From: JALYNX01 sp963746905
GTDB taxonomy: Bacteria; Actinomycetota; Acidimicrobiia; Spongiisociales; ZC4RG35
Direction: 5' to 3'
DNA: 64,000 nt
Assembly: GCA_963746905.1 (NCBI GenBank)
Contig: CAVVCY010000003.1
Coordinates: 620,001 to 684,000, forward strand
Part shown: positions 35,322 to 44,592 of the stretch, piece after piece
Layout: each line of letters begins with the position of its first letter
Position numbering within the stretch: position 1 is the stretch's first letter
The notes under the pieces: model-generated
Seen by the model: the letters and a program-made list of their open reading frames with translations, nothing else
The model's database searches: none
What the model was told of the DNA's origin: nothing
Position numbers and translations under genes: made by a program

Positions 35322-36301
35322 GCGTCGCACCGGCCGATCCGGGCACGATAGGTGCCCTCGCCACCTCGATTCTCGACGAGGTCGAGCGGGCTGTTCACGG
35401 CAAGCGCCGGGAGCTCGAACTGATCCTCCTGGCGATCCTCGCCGACGGCCACATCCTCATCGAGGACTTGCCCGGGCTTGCCAAGACGCTCGTGGCTCGC
35501 TCATTTGCCGCGGTGACCAATCTTCAATTCGCCCGGGTTCAGTTCACGCCGGACTTGATGCCTATGGACATCACGGGCTCCTTTGTCCTCGACCCGGCGA
35601 CCGGGCTACCTGGTTTCCGCCCCGGCCCGGTGTTCGCCAATGTCTTGTTGGCTGACGAGATCAACAGGGCCCCGGCGAAGACACAGGCTGCCCTCCTCGA
35701 AGCAATGCAAGAGAGGCAAGTGACCGCCGATGGAGTGACCCGACCGCTAGGCCCCCCTTTCCTGGTCATCGCCACTCAGAACCCGATCGAGTACGAGGGG
35801 ACCTATCCCCTGCCCGAGGCCCAGATCGACCGTTTCTTGATCCGGGCCCGTCTCGGGTATCCCAAGGCAGACGCGGAATGGGAGATGTTGCGCCGCCGGG
35901 CGGAGCGGGGTACCGACGAGGTCACACTCGACGTCGTGGTGGATCGAGAGACCCTCATGGGAATGCAGAGAGCCGTCGAGGAGATTCACGTCTCCGAGCC
36001 GGTCGGCCGGTACATAGTCCAACTCGTCGCCGCCACCCGGTCATCGGGCCGGGTTCGGGTCGGCTCGAGTCCTCGCGGGTCGCTGGCTGTCATGAAGTTG
36101 GCCCGGGCCAGGGCCGCACTCTCGGGTCGTGGCTTCGTGCTCCCGGACGACGTGCAGGATGTTGCGGTGCCGGCTCTGGCGCATCGCCTCATCCTTCGGC
36201 CCGAATTCTGGGCGCAGGACCTGAGTGAAGAGCGGGTGATCGAAGAGGTGCTGGAGCAGGTGCCCAGCCCTCCGGCGACTCCTTCCGTCCACGCCCCGTG
36301 A
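35318..36301 (+). CDS. MoxR-family AAA+ ATPase
   Basis: 327 aa from GTG 35318. The modified Walker A is EDLPGLAKTLVARSF, Walker B is VLLADEINRAPAKTQAALLE, and the family motif MQERQVTADG and sensor ATQNPIEYEGTYPLPEAQ follow. MoxR proteins act as chaperone-like ATPases that mature or insert metal into partner complexes, usually with DUF58/VWA proteins as encoded next. It overlaps genes on both sides by four bases. Confidence 0.95.
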   Translation: MSVAPADPGTIGALATSILDEVERAVHGKRRELELILLAILADGHILIEDLPGLAKTLVARSFAAVTNLQFARVQFTPDLMPMDITGSFVLDPATGLPGFRPGPVFANVLLADEINRAPAKTQAALLEAMQERQVTADGVTRPLGPPFLVIATQNPIEYEGTYPLPEAQIDRFLIRARLGYPKADAEWEMLRRRAERGTDEVTLDVVVDRETLMGMQRAVEEIHVSEPVGRYIVQLVAATRSSGRVRVGSSPRGSLAVMKLARARAALSGRGFVLPDDVQDVAVPALAHRLILRPEFWAQDLSEERVIEEVLEQVPSPPATPSVHAP

Positions 36302-37584
36302 AAGCCGTCGCCAGCCCGCGATTGCGCGCCTACATCACTGCGGGGCTGGTTGGCTTGGGCGCCGCCCTGGCGGTGGGTGATCCCGGGCCGGCGTTGGTGG
36401 GCACCGCCCTGCTCGCCCTGGCGGTCGTTGGCCTGGTGACGCGGGCAATCCCGGGCATGACTGCCCGGATCGACCAAGTGCCCGCCACGATGGTGGAGGG
36501 CGGCGAGTACCAGGTCTCGCTGCATTTGGAGACCGACCGGCGCATCGGGCCGGTGTACGTCGAGATCGCTCTCGAAGACATGGACGTCATCTCCACCGTT
36601 GGCGGCCGCCTCATCGATCGATCCACCCTGGTGATTCCTTCGATCGACCGGTCGTTGCAGGCTGCGTTCACGGTCTCGCCCCGGGGGTGGGGCAGGAAGA
36701 GCGTGGGACCGGTAACCGTGTACGCCGACTCACCGCTCGGCATGTTCGAACTGAGTCACAGGGTGCCAGGTATCCACGATGTGGTGGTCCTGCCCGAGGA
36801 ATCGACTCTGAGGCGGTTGCTGAGACCATTGGAAACCACCCTCCACGTCGGTGAGTTGGTCTCGACCAGGAGAGGCGCCGGGACCGAGTTCGCCGACCTT
36901 CGCCCCTACCAACATGGCGACGATCCTCGATCCATCAACTGGCGGGTGTCGTCCCGGGCCGAGCGATTGTGGGTCAATGAGCGACACCCGGAGCGGAACG
37001 GGGACGTCGTCCTTCTCGTCGACGCCCAGGTTGAAAGCGAGACCGATACCGAGTGGCTGGTCGATCGCGCGGTCCGGATGGCGGCCACCCTGCTCAGGGC
37101 GCACGCCAGGCACCGTCACCGCCTCGGCCTGGTCACCTTGGATGGCGTCTGTGGATGGGTCATGCCGGGCATGGGGGAGAGCCATCGTCGGCGCACGATG
37201 GAGCAGCTCATGGCCGTGACTCCGAGCAAGGTCATGTGGCAGCGAGTGGAACGGGCCGTGGCTCGGGCCGCGCGACGCCCAGCCATGGTGATCGCCCTGA
37301 CCTCACTACTCGATCCGAACCTCGCAGGTCTGATGCATTCGATGCGGCGGTCGGGCATGGATGTGTCTGTGATCGAGATGGATGTGGAGTCGGTGTTGCC
37401 CCCTCCTCTCGACGAGGCCAGATCCGTGGGTCGCCGGATTTGGAGTCTCGAGCGTGAGCGTCTGCGCGACCGTCTCGCCTCCGAGGGGATCCCAATCACG
37501 CTGTGGCGCAGTGACGAACCGGCCGACGTGCCGATCGCGCGTCTCGAACAATGGAGGACGTCTTGGCGACGACGGCTCGGCTGA
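36298..37584 (+). CDS. DUF58-domain (VWA-like) protein
   Basis: 428 aa from GTG 36298. There are two N-terminal membrane helices (about 8-50), a beta-rich region, and the DUF58 signature GAGTEFADLRPYQHGDDPRSINW-like segment (36870-36945; key residues RRGAGTEF, GDDPR and INWR). A VWA-like fold carrying VVLLVDAQ comes next. It is the normal partner of the MoxR ATPase encoded just upstream. Metal-site and substrate roles are unknown. Confidence 0.92.
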   Translation: MKAVASPRLRAYITAGLVGLGAALAVGDPGPALVGTALLALAVVGLVTRAIPGMTARIDQVPATMVEGGEYQVSLHLETDRRIGPVYVEIALEDMDVISTVGGRLIDRSTLVIPSIDRSLQAAFTVSPRGWGRKSVGPVTVYADSPLGMFELSHRVPGIHDVVVLPEESTLRRLLRPLETTLHVGELVSTRRGAGTEFADLRPYQHGDDPRSINWRVSSRAERLWVNERHPERNGDVVLLVDAQVESETDTEWLVDRAVRMAATLLRAHARHRHRLGLVTLDGVCGWVMPGMGESHRRRTMEQLMAVTPSKVMWQRVERAVARAARRPAMVIALTSLLDPNLAGLMHSMRRSGMDVSVIEMDVESVLPPPLDEARSVGRRIWSLERERLRDRLASEGIPITLWRSDEPADVPIARLEQWRTSWRRRLG

Positions 37585-38096
37585 CTGCCGCAACTGCCGT
37601 GATCCTGGGTCTCGCCATGGTCTTGTCGGTGCCGATTGCCAAGGGGGCGGGCTTGGGAGCACTGGTTGGTGGGGTCGGTCTCCTAGTCCTGGTGGTCGGC
37701 CTCCTTTACGGCTTCACTGCCTCGGTGGCTGCCGCGGCCGTGGGCTTCGTATTGCAGATGGCAATCATCTCTGCTCTTCCGGTGGCACTGTCGCCCCCTT
37801 TATGGGCTCAGGCGTTGCTGATTGTCCTGATCGTGGAGTTCGCTTCGGCGTCGTTCGCCGCACGAACTCGCCTCGTCGACCCGATACGGATAGTCGCCCG
37901 AGCGATGGGAACCGCCGTTGTGGTGGGTGGAGTGGTTCAAGTGTCGAGCCTTCTCCTCGAAGGCTCGGAGGTCAGTGGGGTCCTCGTCCGGACCGTCGGG
38001 GTGGCCGCTCTCGTTCTCGCCGGCGGCTGGGTGGCGCTGGTGTGGCGACGGGCGAGCCTCACCGAGGGTGAGCCCCTAGTCGAGGGTCAGGGCTGA
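37563..38096 (+). CDS. Hypothetical membrane protein ending the MoxR operon
   Basis: 177 aa. TTG 37563 is favoured because GGAGG lies five bases upstream, inside the end of the DUF58 gene; ATG 37551 is the alternative. It has four to six membrane helices covering nearly all the protein (VILGLAMVLSVPIA, LVLVVGLLYGFTASVAAAAVGFVLQM and so on). No family is recognised. It overlaps the convergent glpX gene by 21 bases at its 3' end. Confidence 0.7.
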   Translation: MATTARLTAATAVILGLAMVLSVPIAKGAGLGALVGGVGLLVLVVGLLYGFTASVAAAAVGFVLQMAIISALPVALSPPLWAQALLIVLIVEFASASFAARTRLVDPIRIVARAMGTAVVVGGVVQVSSLLLEGSEVSGVLVRTVGVAALVLAGGWVALVWRRASLTEGEPLVEGQG

Positions 38097-39065
38097 GATC
38101 TCGCGGAGCCGGGCCAGGTCGTGATAGGCGTCCATGTAACGGATCGAGCGTGTCTTCGAGCGCATGATCACCGAGTGGGTGACCACCTGGTCGCCACGGA
38201 AGTCGACGGCGCCCAGAAATTCGCCGCCGGTCACTCCCGTCGCCGCGAAGAACACATTGTCAGATCTGACCAGGTCCTGTGTGGTCAGTACCTGAGTCAC
38301 ATCGAGACCGGCTTCGCCGGCCCGGGCCTTCTCGGTGTTATCGCGGGGCCAGAGCCGGCATTGGATCTCCCCTCCCATGCAGGTGAGGGCTGCAGCGGCG
38401 ATCACAGCTTCCGGAGATCCGCCGATGCCCAACAGGACGTCGGCGGCGGTGTCCTCCTGAGCGGTAGCGATCGCACCGGCAACGTCGCCGTCCCGGAGCA
38501 GTGAGATCCTCCCTCCCATCCTCCGCACCTCGTCGATGTAGGACTGGTTGCGGGGGCGGTCGAGGATCAAGGCCCGAAGGTCCTTGATGTCCTTGCCTTT
38601 CGCCTTGGCGACCTGCCGCAGATTCTCCTCGACCGGGGCGTCGAGATCGACCGAGCCGGCGGCTTCCGGGCCAACGGCGAGTTTGTCCATGTAGACCAGG
38701 GGGCCTGAGGTGTACATGGAGCCGCGGCCTGCTGCCAGAGCGATGACCGTGATCGCACCCGGGATCCCGGCGGCAGTCAGCGTGGTCCCATCGACCGGGT
38801 CCACAGCAACATCGACAGTCATCCCCTTCCCGGTGCCGACCCTTTCACCGTTGAAGAGCATCGGGGCCTGATCCTTTTCCCCTTCCCCGATGACAACCAG
38901 GCCGTCGATGTCGATTGTCGAGAGGTGGAGCCGCATCCCGTCGACCGCCGCCTGGTCGGCCGCCTCCTTGTCGCCCCGACCCAGCCATCGGGCCGCTCCC
39001 ATTGCCGCCGTCTCCGTCACCCGAACCAGGTCAAGGCCCAGGTTGCGCTCGACCGGCTCGGCCAT
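38076..39065 (-). CDS. glpX: Class II fructose-1,6-bisphosphatase
   Basis: 329 aa. Li+-sensitive phosphatase motifs are present: GEGEKDQAPML, VDVAVDPVDGTTLTA and GIGGSPEAVIAAAAL. It dephosphorylates fructose-1,6-bisphosphate in gluconeogenesis, and GlpX is the main form in actinobacteria. It starts where the thiolase gene stops (TGATG overlap), so the two are co-transcribed. No class I enzyme is visible here. Confidence 0.94.
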   Translation of the reverse strand: MAEPVERNLGLDLVRVTETAAMGAARWLGRGDKEAADQAAVDGMRLHLSTIDIDGLVVIGEGEKDQAPMLFNGERVGTGKGMTVDVAVDPVDGTTLTAAGIPGAITVIALAAGRGSMYTSGPLVYMDKLAVGPEAAGSVDLDAPVEENLRQVAKAKGKDIKDLRALILDRPRNQSYIDEVRRMGGRISLLRDGDVAGAIATAQEDTAADVLLGIGGSPEAVIAAAALTCMGGEIQCRLWPRDNTEKARAGEAGLDVTQVLTTQDLVRSDNVFFAATGVTGGEFLGAVDFRGDQVVTHSVIMRSKTRSIRYMDAYHDLARLREISALTLD

Positions 39066-40249
39066 CAGTCGGCGACCTGAACCACGATGGCGTCACCCTG
39101 CCCGCCTCCACCGCAGAGGGTGGCCGCCCCAACACCGCCGCCCCGGGCGCGAAGAGCGGTGATCAAGGTCACGACGATGCGGGCTCCGGTCGCTCCCAGC
39201 GGGTGACCGAGAGCAACGGCGCCTCCGTGGACGTTCACCTTCGCCTCGGGGAGGTCGAGCATCCTGGCGGACCAAATGGCAACTGCGGCGAACGCCTCGT
39301 TGATCTCGACGACGTCGAGATCGCCGGGCTCGAGACCGGCCTTCTTCAGGGCAACCAGGAGGGCCTCGGCCGGGCGCTCGTGCAAGGTGGCATCGGCACC
39401 GCCGATCTGACCGTAAGCCAGGATCTCCCCCAGGATGGGCGAGCCAAAGGCTTCGACCGCGTTCCGGTCGCCGACCACAAGCGCAGCGCCACCGTCGGAT
39501 ATCTGCGAGGCATTTCCGGCGGTGATGGTCCCTCCCGCCACGAATGCCGGGCGCAGCGCGCCAAGTGACTCAACGGTTGCGTCCTCCCTGATCCCTTCAT
39601 CGGTATCGACGATCACCGGATCACCTTTTCTCTGCGGGACTGCCACCGGCACGATTTCGTCTGCGAAGCCACCAGTGCGTGCGGCCTCGGCAGCCCGTTC
39701 ATGGCTCCTTGCAGACCATTCGTCCTGCTCGGTGCGCCCGATGCCCAGTCGGTCGTTCTTGTGGTCGGACGACTCGCCCATGGTGCATTTGTCGAAGGCG
39801 CAGAACAGTCCGTCATGCTGCATGACGTCGGTCACGTTGACGTCACCGATCCGGGCCCCCCAACGCAACTCGGCCACAACATGAGGCGCGTTGGTCATGC
39901 TTTCCATCCCGCCGGCGACCACGAATTTCGAGTCTCCCAGGCGGATTGCTCGATCCGCGAGCCCGATCGCCGACATTCCCGAAAGGCAAACCTTGTTGAT
40001 CGTCACCGATGGGACTGTCATCGGGAGCCCGCCGAGGACGGCGGCCTGTCGCGATGTGATCTGCCCTTCGCCTGCCTGCAACACGTGTCCGAACAGGACC
40101 TCGTCGATCATGGCGGGATCGACGCCCGAACGCCGCATGGCCGAGGCGATGGCAGCGCCACCGAGGTCCACGGCGTGGAGGGGGGACAGAGCGCCACCGT
40201 ATTTGCCAATGGGAGTGCGGGCGATCCCGGTGATGACGCTGTTGCTCAC
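39065..40249 (-). CDS. Acetyl-CoA acetyltransferase (thiolase)
   Basis: 394 aa. The nucleophile is Cys88 in INKVCLSGMSAIG (Leu replaces the usual Gly of CGSG). The C-terminal motifs are EAFAAVAIWSARML, GGAVALGHPLGATGARI and CGGGGQG, where a Gly replaces the common Ile. It condenses two acetyl-CoA or cleaves acetoacetyl-CoA; the synthesis or degradation direction is not resolvable. It is coupled to glpX and divergent from the methylmalonyl-CoA epimerase gene. Confidence 0.92.
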   Translation of the reverse strand: MSNSVITGIARTPIGKYGGALSPLHAVDLGGAAIASAMRRSGVDPAMIDEVLFGHVLQAGEGQITSRQAAVLGGLPMTVPSVTINKVCLSGMSAIGLADRAIRLGDSKFVVAGGMESMTNAPHVVAELRWGARIGDVNVTDVMQHDGLFCAFDKCTMGESSDHKNDRLGIGRTEQDEWSARSHERAAEAARTGGFADEIVPVAVPQRKGDPVIVDTDEGIREDATVESLGALRPAFVAGGTITAGNASQISDGGAALVVGDRNAVEAFGSPILGEILAYGQIGGADATLHERPAEALLVALKKAGLEPGDLDVVEINEAFAAVAIWSARMLDLPEAKVNVHGGAVALGHPLGATGARIVVTLITALRARGGGVGAATLCGGGGQGDAIVVQVAD

Positions 40250-40320
40250 GATGACCTCCGGACCTTGATGTTACCGGCAGGCTGGTGGCACCCAAGGGGC
40301 GGGCGGCATAGCCTTGGCTG

Positions 40321-40731
40321 ATGAAGCTCTTGAATCTCGATCATGTCGGGATTGCCGTCACCGATCTCGACGAGGCGATCAATGGTTACCGGGAGCGATA
40401 CGGGGCGGTTCCCCTCTATCGAGAGGTAGTCGAAGCCCAGGGGGTCGAGGAGGCGATGATCCCGGTTGGCGGCTCATTCATCCAGTTGCTGGAGCCGCTG
40501 GCCACCGACACCCCGGTTGGGCGATTCCTGGAGAGACGCGGTGAAGGCCTGCACCACGTGGCCTACATGGTGGCCTCGATCACTACGGCCCTAGAACACC
40601 TCAAGGGCCAGGGGGCCAGACTGATCGATGAGAGCCCGCGGATCGGAGGCCGGGGAGCTCAAATCGCCTTTGTCCACCCCGACGACCTCGGTGGTACCTT
40701 GATCGAGCTCGTGGAGCTTGCGAATGGTTGA
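40321..40731 (+). CDS. mce: Methylmalonyl-CoA epimerase
   Basis: 136 aa, a vicinal-oxygen-chelate fold in two halves. The metal ligands fit LDHVGIAV (His), GLHHVAYMV (His) and the C-terminal Glu of TLIELVEL. It interconverts (R)- and (S)-methylmalonyl-CoA between propionyl-CoA carboxylase and the mutase. TAGCCT lies six bases before the ATG with no Shine-Dalgarno sequence, so a leaderless transcript is likely. The next, overlapping gene may encode a carboxylase epsilon subunit, which fits the pathway. Confidence 0.92.
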   Translation: MKLLNLDHVGIAVTDLDEAINGYRERYGAVPLYREVVEAQGVEEAMIPVGGSFIQLLEPLATDTPVGRFLERRGEGLHHVAYMVASITTALEHLKGQGARLIDESPRIGGRGAQIAFVHPDDLGGTLIELVELANG

Positions 40732-40930
40732 AGGGATTCGAATCAAAGGTGGCGCCGGAGAGTTCGAGGCGGCATTGATAGCCGTCGTGCTCGACCACAT
40801 CACGCGTGAAGAGGATGCACTCAGACGCACGCCTCCTGGTGGCAGTCGAGGGCTCCCCGCCTGGATGCGGGCGGATCTCATCGATGACCCCGAGGTCCCG
40901 CTGGAGCTCGTGGATCCCGATCACATTTGA
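40724..40930 (+). CDS. Small protein resembling acyl-CoA carboxylase epsilon subunit
   Basis: 68 aa from ATG 40724, overlapping the mce stop by eight bases (a TTG at 40718 is also possible). It opens IRIKGGAGEFEAALIAVVL and then has a short helix, a basic Pro/Gly linker (RRTPPGGSRG) and LPAWMRADL. The order of beta-strand, Ala-rich helix, Pro-rich linker and W-x-x-ARL-like end is that of actinobacterial AccE/PccE proteins, which hold the carboxylase holoenzyme together. The similarity is by eye and weak, but the epimerase context supports it. Confidence 0.55.
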   Translation: MVEGIRIKGGAGEFEAALIAVVLDHITREEDALRRTPPGGSRGLPAWMRADLIDDPEVPLELVDPDHI

Positions 40931-40943
40931 CCGCGCGTTTCCC

Positions 40944-41393
40944 ATGGTGACTCTCGAGCTGATCGACCAGATCAATCTGAAAGCGGTCTTCGACATCGAC
41001 GTCGCGCCTAGCCAGCAAGGATTCGTTGCCCGCAACGCATGGTCGTTGGCGCAGGCGCTAACCGAGCCCGAGGTCGCCTGGCCGCGGGCAATCGTCGCCG
41101 ACGGTGTCGTAGTGGGCTTCTTGATGCTGGAGATCGATCCCAACGACGAAGACGACCGGACCTTCTTTCTGTGGCGGCTAATGGTTGGCGCTGAATATCA
41201 GGGTCGCGGATTCGGGTCGTTGGCGGTCGCTGCCGCCTGCGACGAGGTGAGAGGACGCGGAGGGACTGAGCTGTACACGAGTTGGGTCGAGGGTGACGGA
41301 GGGCCGGGCCCCTTCTACCTGAAGCTCGGGTTCGTCCCCACCGGTGAGATCGATGATGGGGAGACCGTTGGGCGTCTCGGCCTCACGGCCTAG
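40944..41393 (+). CDS. GNAT-family N-acetyltransferase
   Basis: 149 aa from ATG 40944. It has the acetyl-CoA-binding motif A (LMVGAEYQGRGFGSLAVAAAC), where Q-x-x-GxG/A is the pyrophosphate loop. The preceding beta-strand has VVVGFLMLEID, and the C-terminus has YLKLGFVPTGE. The substrate is unknown; relatives include spermidine/diamine acetyltransferases. It is the third gene of the mce unit, 13 bases after the epsilon-like gene, and ends overlapping murJ convergently by four bases. Confidence 0.88.
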   Translation: MVTLELIDQINLKAVFDIDVAPSQQGFVARNAWSLAQALTEPEVAWPRAIVADGVVVGFLMLEIDPNDEDDRTFFLWRLMVGAEYQGRGFGSLAVAAACDEVRGRGGTELYTSWVEGDGGPGPFYLKLGFVPTGEIDDGETVGRLGLTA

Positions 41394-42922
41394 GACCGGT
41401 TCGTGATCTCCTTCAGTTCCGGTGCTCGGAGCAGGAATGACACGATGAGGAATCCGGCGAGCGCCGTCAGCCCGCCGAGCAGGGCGGCTCCGAGACCGCC
41501 CAAGAAGCTGAGGCTCCCATCGCCAAAGATCGCGTTCACCACGGGCAGAGCGAGCAATACCGCCGCGGTCGCTGCCAGCAAGCCCCGCACGAGGGAAACC
41601 CCAACCTCGCCGGCCGCTTGCCAACCCGAATCGGAGCCCCAGGCAACGAGGAGAGCCAGGGCATAGGCGCTCATGATCACCACTGAGGCCATGGCGAAGC
41701 CTTCCACCCCCGCCAGTTTGTAGAGCCCGGACCACACCGGCACAGCAACGACAGTCCCCACCGTGCCGATCAGAACCGGTGTCCACATCTTGCGCTTGGC
41801 GTAGAAGTGTCGCGACAGGATCTGGTGCAGTCCCCAGGCCGGGACCGAGAGGGCATAGATCATCAGGAGTCTGGCCACCAGTTCGGTGTCGTCAGCAGTG
41901 AACGCCCCCCACTGGTACAGCAGGCGCACCAATGGACGGGCAAGGACGATCAGCGCGGCCGATGCTCCTGCGGCCACGAAGACCGTTCCCCGGGCCGCCC
42001 ACGATGTCGTCGAGGTCAGGCCCTTGGTGTCGCCTCTGGCCGCCAGTCGCGCCAGGAAGGGGTAGGCGGCGACTCCTGCCGCCTGGGCTATCACGCCTAC
42101 CGGGACCATGTTGAGTTGCCTGGCGAAGCTGAGAGCCGAGGTGGCACCCTCTTCGATCTGTCCGAACCACCGGACGAACTGCTCGTCGAGGACCGCGATC
42201 GATTGCCCCACCATCAGCGGCAGCGCAAGGATCAGATACTCACCAACCGACGACTGGCCGCGGGGGACGGGGACCAGGCGGGTGTTGGTGCTACGGGCCC
42301 CGTACCACTGCAGACCGAAGTTGCCGATGACGGAGCCGATCACGGCTCCCCAAAGAAACCCCTCAGGTGTGGCGTTGCCGGCCGCGGCCGTGATCAGCCC
42401 GCCGAGGATGATCCCGAGGTTGTAGATGATCGGGGCAAGCGCGGGAATCACGAACCTGCGATGGGTGTATTGCACTGCCATCAGCAGGGAACCGGCGACC
42501 AGGAACACCTGGGCAGGAAGGACCAGCCTGGTCAGGGAGACCAGACGGTCGTGATCGACGGCGTTCGGGAACATGAGTGAGACCAGGGGCCCCGCCGCGG
42601 TCCACATGACGACGGTGAGCCCCACGATCGCGATCACGACGAATCGGAAGACAGAGCTGAAGGCACGATTGGCGCCCTCTTCGTCACCCTGTTCCAGGTG
42701 CCGACTCAGGATGGGGATCAAGGTGATGGTCAGGTACGCCCCAGCCAGCAGATAGTTGAGGAAATCGGGGATGGTGAAGGCCTGTCGGTAGAGGTCTCCC
42801 TCGGCACTGACCCCGATCAGCGAAGCGAGCAACGCTTCGCGGGCCAGGCCCAGGATGCGGGAGAAGAGGACGCTCCCGGCGACGACTGCCGCCGCGGCTC
42901 CCATTCGCAGCGGGCGGCTCAT
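41390..42922 (-). CDS. murJ: Lipid II flippase MurJ
   Basis: 510 aa with about fourteen membrane helices, the MATE/MOP-like layout of MurJ/MviN. Family marks are the N-terminal SRILGLAREALLASLIG, FTIPDFLNYLLAGAY, and the cytoplasmic ILSRHLEQGDEEGANRAFS. It moves lipid-linked peptidoglycan precursor across the membrane. There is no C-terminal kinase-like domain as in mycobacterial MviN. The next gene (PHP) starts overlapping its start region by four bases, so they are co-transcribed. Confidence 0.93.
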   Translation of the reverse strand: MSRPLRMGAAAAVVAGSVLFSRILGLAREALLASLIGVSAEGDLYRQAFTIPDFLNYLLAGAYLTITLIPILSRHLEQGDEEGANRAFSSVFRFVVIAIVGLTVVMWTAAGPLVSLMFPNAVDHDRLVSLTRLVLPAQVFLVAGSLLMAVQYTHRRFVIPALAPIIYNLGIILGGLITAAAGNATPEGFLWGAVIGSVIGNFGLQWYGARSTNTRLVPVPRGQSSVGEYLILALPLMVGQSIAVLDEQFVRWFGQIEEGATSALSFARQLNMVPVGVIAQAAGVAAYPFLARLAARGDTKGLTSTTSWAARGTVFVAAGASAALIVLARPLVRLLYQWGAFTADDTELVARLLMIYALSVPAWGLHQILSRHFYAKRKMWTPVLIGTVGTVVAVPVWSGLYKLAGVEGFAMASVVIMSAYALALLVAWGSDSGWQAAGEVGVSLVRGLLAATAAVLLALPVVNAIFGDGSLSFLGGLGAALLGGLTALAGFLIVSFLLRAPELKEITNRS

Positions 42923-43767
42923 GCGGCTCCCGCGTGACGGCGCAGTTCGTCGACTATCGAGTCAGGGACGACCAGGTCGCCGTAGCCGGTGCCCAGGCTC
43001 AGCCCCGGCTTGTAGGTGCCGTGGTAGTCACTGCCCCCGGATGGCACGAGCCCGAATCGCCGGGCAAGGTCGGCGTAGCCCTCCCTCTCGTGTCGGCGGT
43101 AGCCGCCGCAAAACGCCTCCAGTCCGACCAGACCCGCAGCGATCAGCCGCGTCAAGAGATCGGCCATCTCGTGTGCTCGATTGATGCCCAAGGTGTGTGG
43201 GTGGGCGACGATCGGCACCGCGCCTGAATCCCGTGCCAGCCGAATCGCCTCTTCCGGGGTGAGCCTCGGCCGCCCGATGTAAGCGGGCTTCCCCGATGTC
43301 AGCCAGAGATCGAACGCCTCCTCAATGGTTTCGACGTAGCCCTTTCGCATCATCACTGCGGCGATGTGCGGCCGGCCGATGCTGCCGCTGCCGCCCTCCT
43401 CGAGGATTTCGTCGACCGTCACCGGCATGCCCAGTTCGGTCAGCCGTTCTGCCATCAACTCGTTGCGAAGATCTCGGCCCAGACGGAGTTCTTCGAGACG
43501 GTCCTGGAGCGGCCCTGGTCCGGGGCTCAGCCAAAGAACGATGAGATGCATCCCGCCCTGGTCGTATTCGAGGGAGAGCTCGGTGCCGGGGATCAGATCG
43601 AGGCCGGAAGCGCTCGCCGCCGCCTTGGCGTCGGCGATGCCATCCAGAGTGTCGTGGTCGGTCAACGCGAGGGCGTTGAGCCCCACTTCAAGTGCTTGGT
43701 CGACGAGTGCCGCCGGCTTCTCGGAACCGTCAGACGCAGTCGAATGAGAGTGGAGGTCAACGGCCAT
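42919..43767 (-). CDS. PHP-domain phosphoesterase (YciV/3',5'-nucleotide phosphatase-like)
   Basis: 282 aa. Metal-binding PHP motifs are seen: VDLHSHSTASDGS (HxH), LALTDHDTLDGI, IPGTELSLEY, VPIVAHPHTLG and GGSDYHGTYK. The family trims nucleoside 3',5'-bisphosphates or short RNA ends. It is complete in length and soluble. It is the first gene of the unit with murJ; the cyclophilin gene lies 36 bases upstream on the same strand. Confidence 0.92.
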   Translation of the reverse strand: MAVDLHSHSTASDGSEKPAALVDQALEVGLNALALTDHDTLDGIADAKAAASASGLDLIPGTELSLEYDQGGMHLIVLWLSPGPGPLQDRLEELRLGRDLRNELMAERLTELGMPVTVDEILEEGGSGSIGRPHIAAVMMRKGYVETIEEAFDLWLTSGKPAYIGRPRLTPEEAIRLARDSGAVPIVAHPHTLGINRAHEMADLLTRLIAAGLVGLEAFCGGYRRHEREGYADLARRFGLVPSGGSDYHGTYKPGLSLGTGYGDLVVPDSIVDELRRHAGAA

Positions 43768-43803
43768 GGGTCTCCTGCACCCCGATGATGGCTGCTGGGA
43801 CCG

Positions 43804-44592
43804 TCAAGAACCGGTTACATCGATGGTCACAGTCTCGATGTAGACGGTCTCGAGCGGGAGGCTGTCCTCCACAGAACCGGGTTGCCGGGCAGTCTTGACC
43901 GCCTGGATCCGATCGAGAGTCTCCTCACCCGAAATCACTTTGCCCAGACCGTTGAACTGTGGGTTGAGAACCTGGGCGTCGTCGCTGAGGACGATGAAGA
44001 ACCGACTGCCGGTAGTGCCCTTGCCGACGTTGTCCATCGCCACGACGCCAGCGGAGTAGACGAAGTCATCTGGGGGGAACTCGTCGGGTAGCCGATACCC
44101 GGGCCCACCGCTTCCATTGGCCATCGGATCGCCGGAAAAGAGCTGGAAGTCGGCGATGACTCGGTAGAAGACCTGCCCGTCGAAGAATCCTTCGCGAGCG
44201 AGGAATACGAACGAGTTGACGGTCTCGGGATAACCGGCCGGATCGAGTTCGATGATGATCTCGCCACAAGAGGTCTGCAGAGTCGCGGTGACGGTCGCGG
44301 TCGGGGTGATGTCCGCTTGCGGCTTTGGCTCGGTGAATTGGGCCACCGCCTCGGCGGGCGGCTGCTCGGCACCACAGGCAGTGGGCTGGGCTCGAAAACC
44401 CTCATACCCCTGGGGCAGAGAGCCTTCGTCGTCCGCGAAGAAACTTCCCAGGACCAGAACGCCGATCACCAGGAGCCCGAAGATCAGGGCTGTGCCCAAT
44501 CGGCGCCACAATTCACGCCTGGCGGTTTGCTTCTTTTCGGCCTCCCGCTTGGTTGCGCGCTGCTCCTTTTGACGCCGTCTTCTGTCGGTCAT
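43804..44592 (-). CDS. Membrane-anchored cyclophilin-type peptidyl-prolyl isomerase
   Basis: 262 aa from ATG 44592. A basic cytoplasmic head (TDRRRRQKEQRATKREAEKK) precedes one membrane helix (LIFGLLVIGVLVLGSFF, about 38-55) and a short linker. The cyclophilin domain from about 105 has VNSFVFLAREGFFDG, the catalytic Arg in FYRVIADFQLFSGDP, and GTTGSRFFIVLSDD. The usual FMIQGGDP is changed to FQLFSGDP. It should assist folding of exported proteins outside the membrane. It is divergent from lysC. Confidence 0.92.
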   Translation of the reverse strand: MTDRRRRQKEQRATKREAEKKQTARRELWRRLGTALIFGLLVIGVLVLGSFFADDEGSLPQGYEGFRAQPTACGAEQPPAEAVAQFTEPKPQADITPTATVTATLQTSCGEIIIELDPAGYPETVNSFVFLAREGFFDGQVFYRVIADFQLFSGDPMANGSGGPGYRLPDEFPPDDFVYSAGVVAMDNVGKGTTGSRFFIVLSDDAQVLNPQFNGLGKVISGEETLDRIQAVKTARQPGSVEDSLPLETVYIETVTIDVTGS

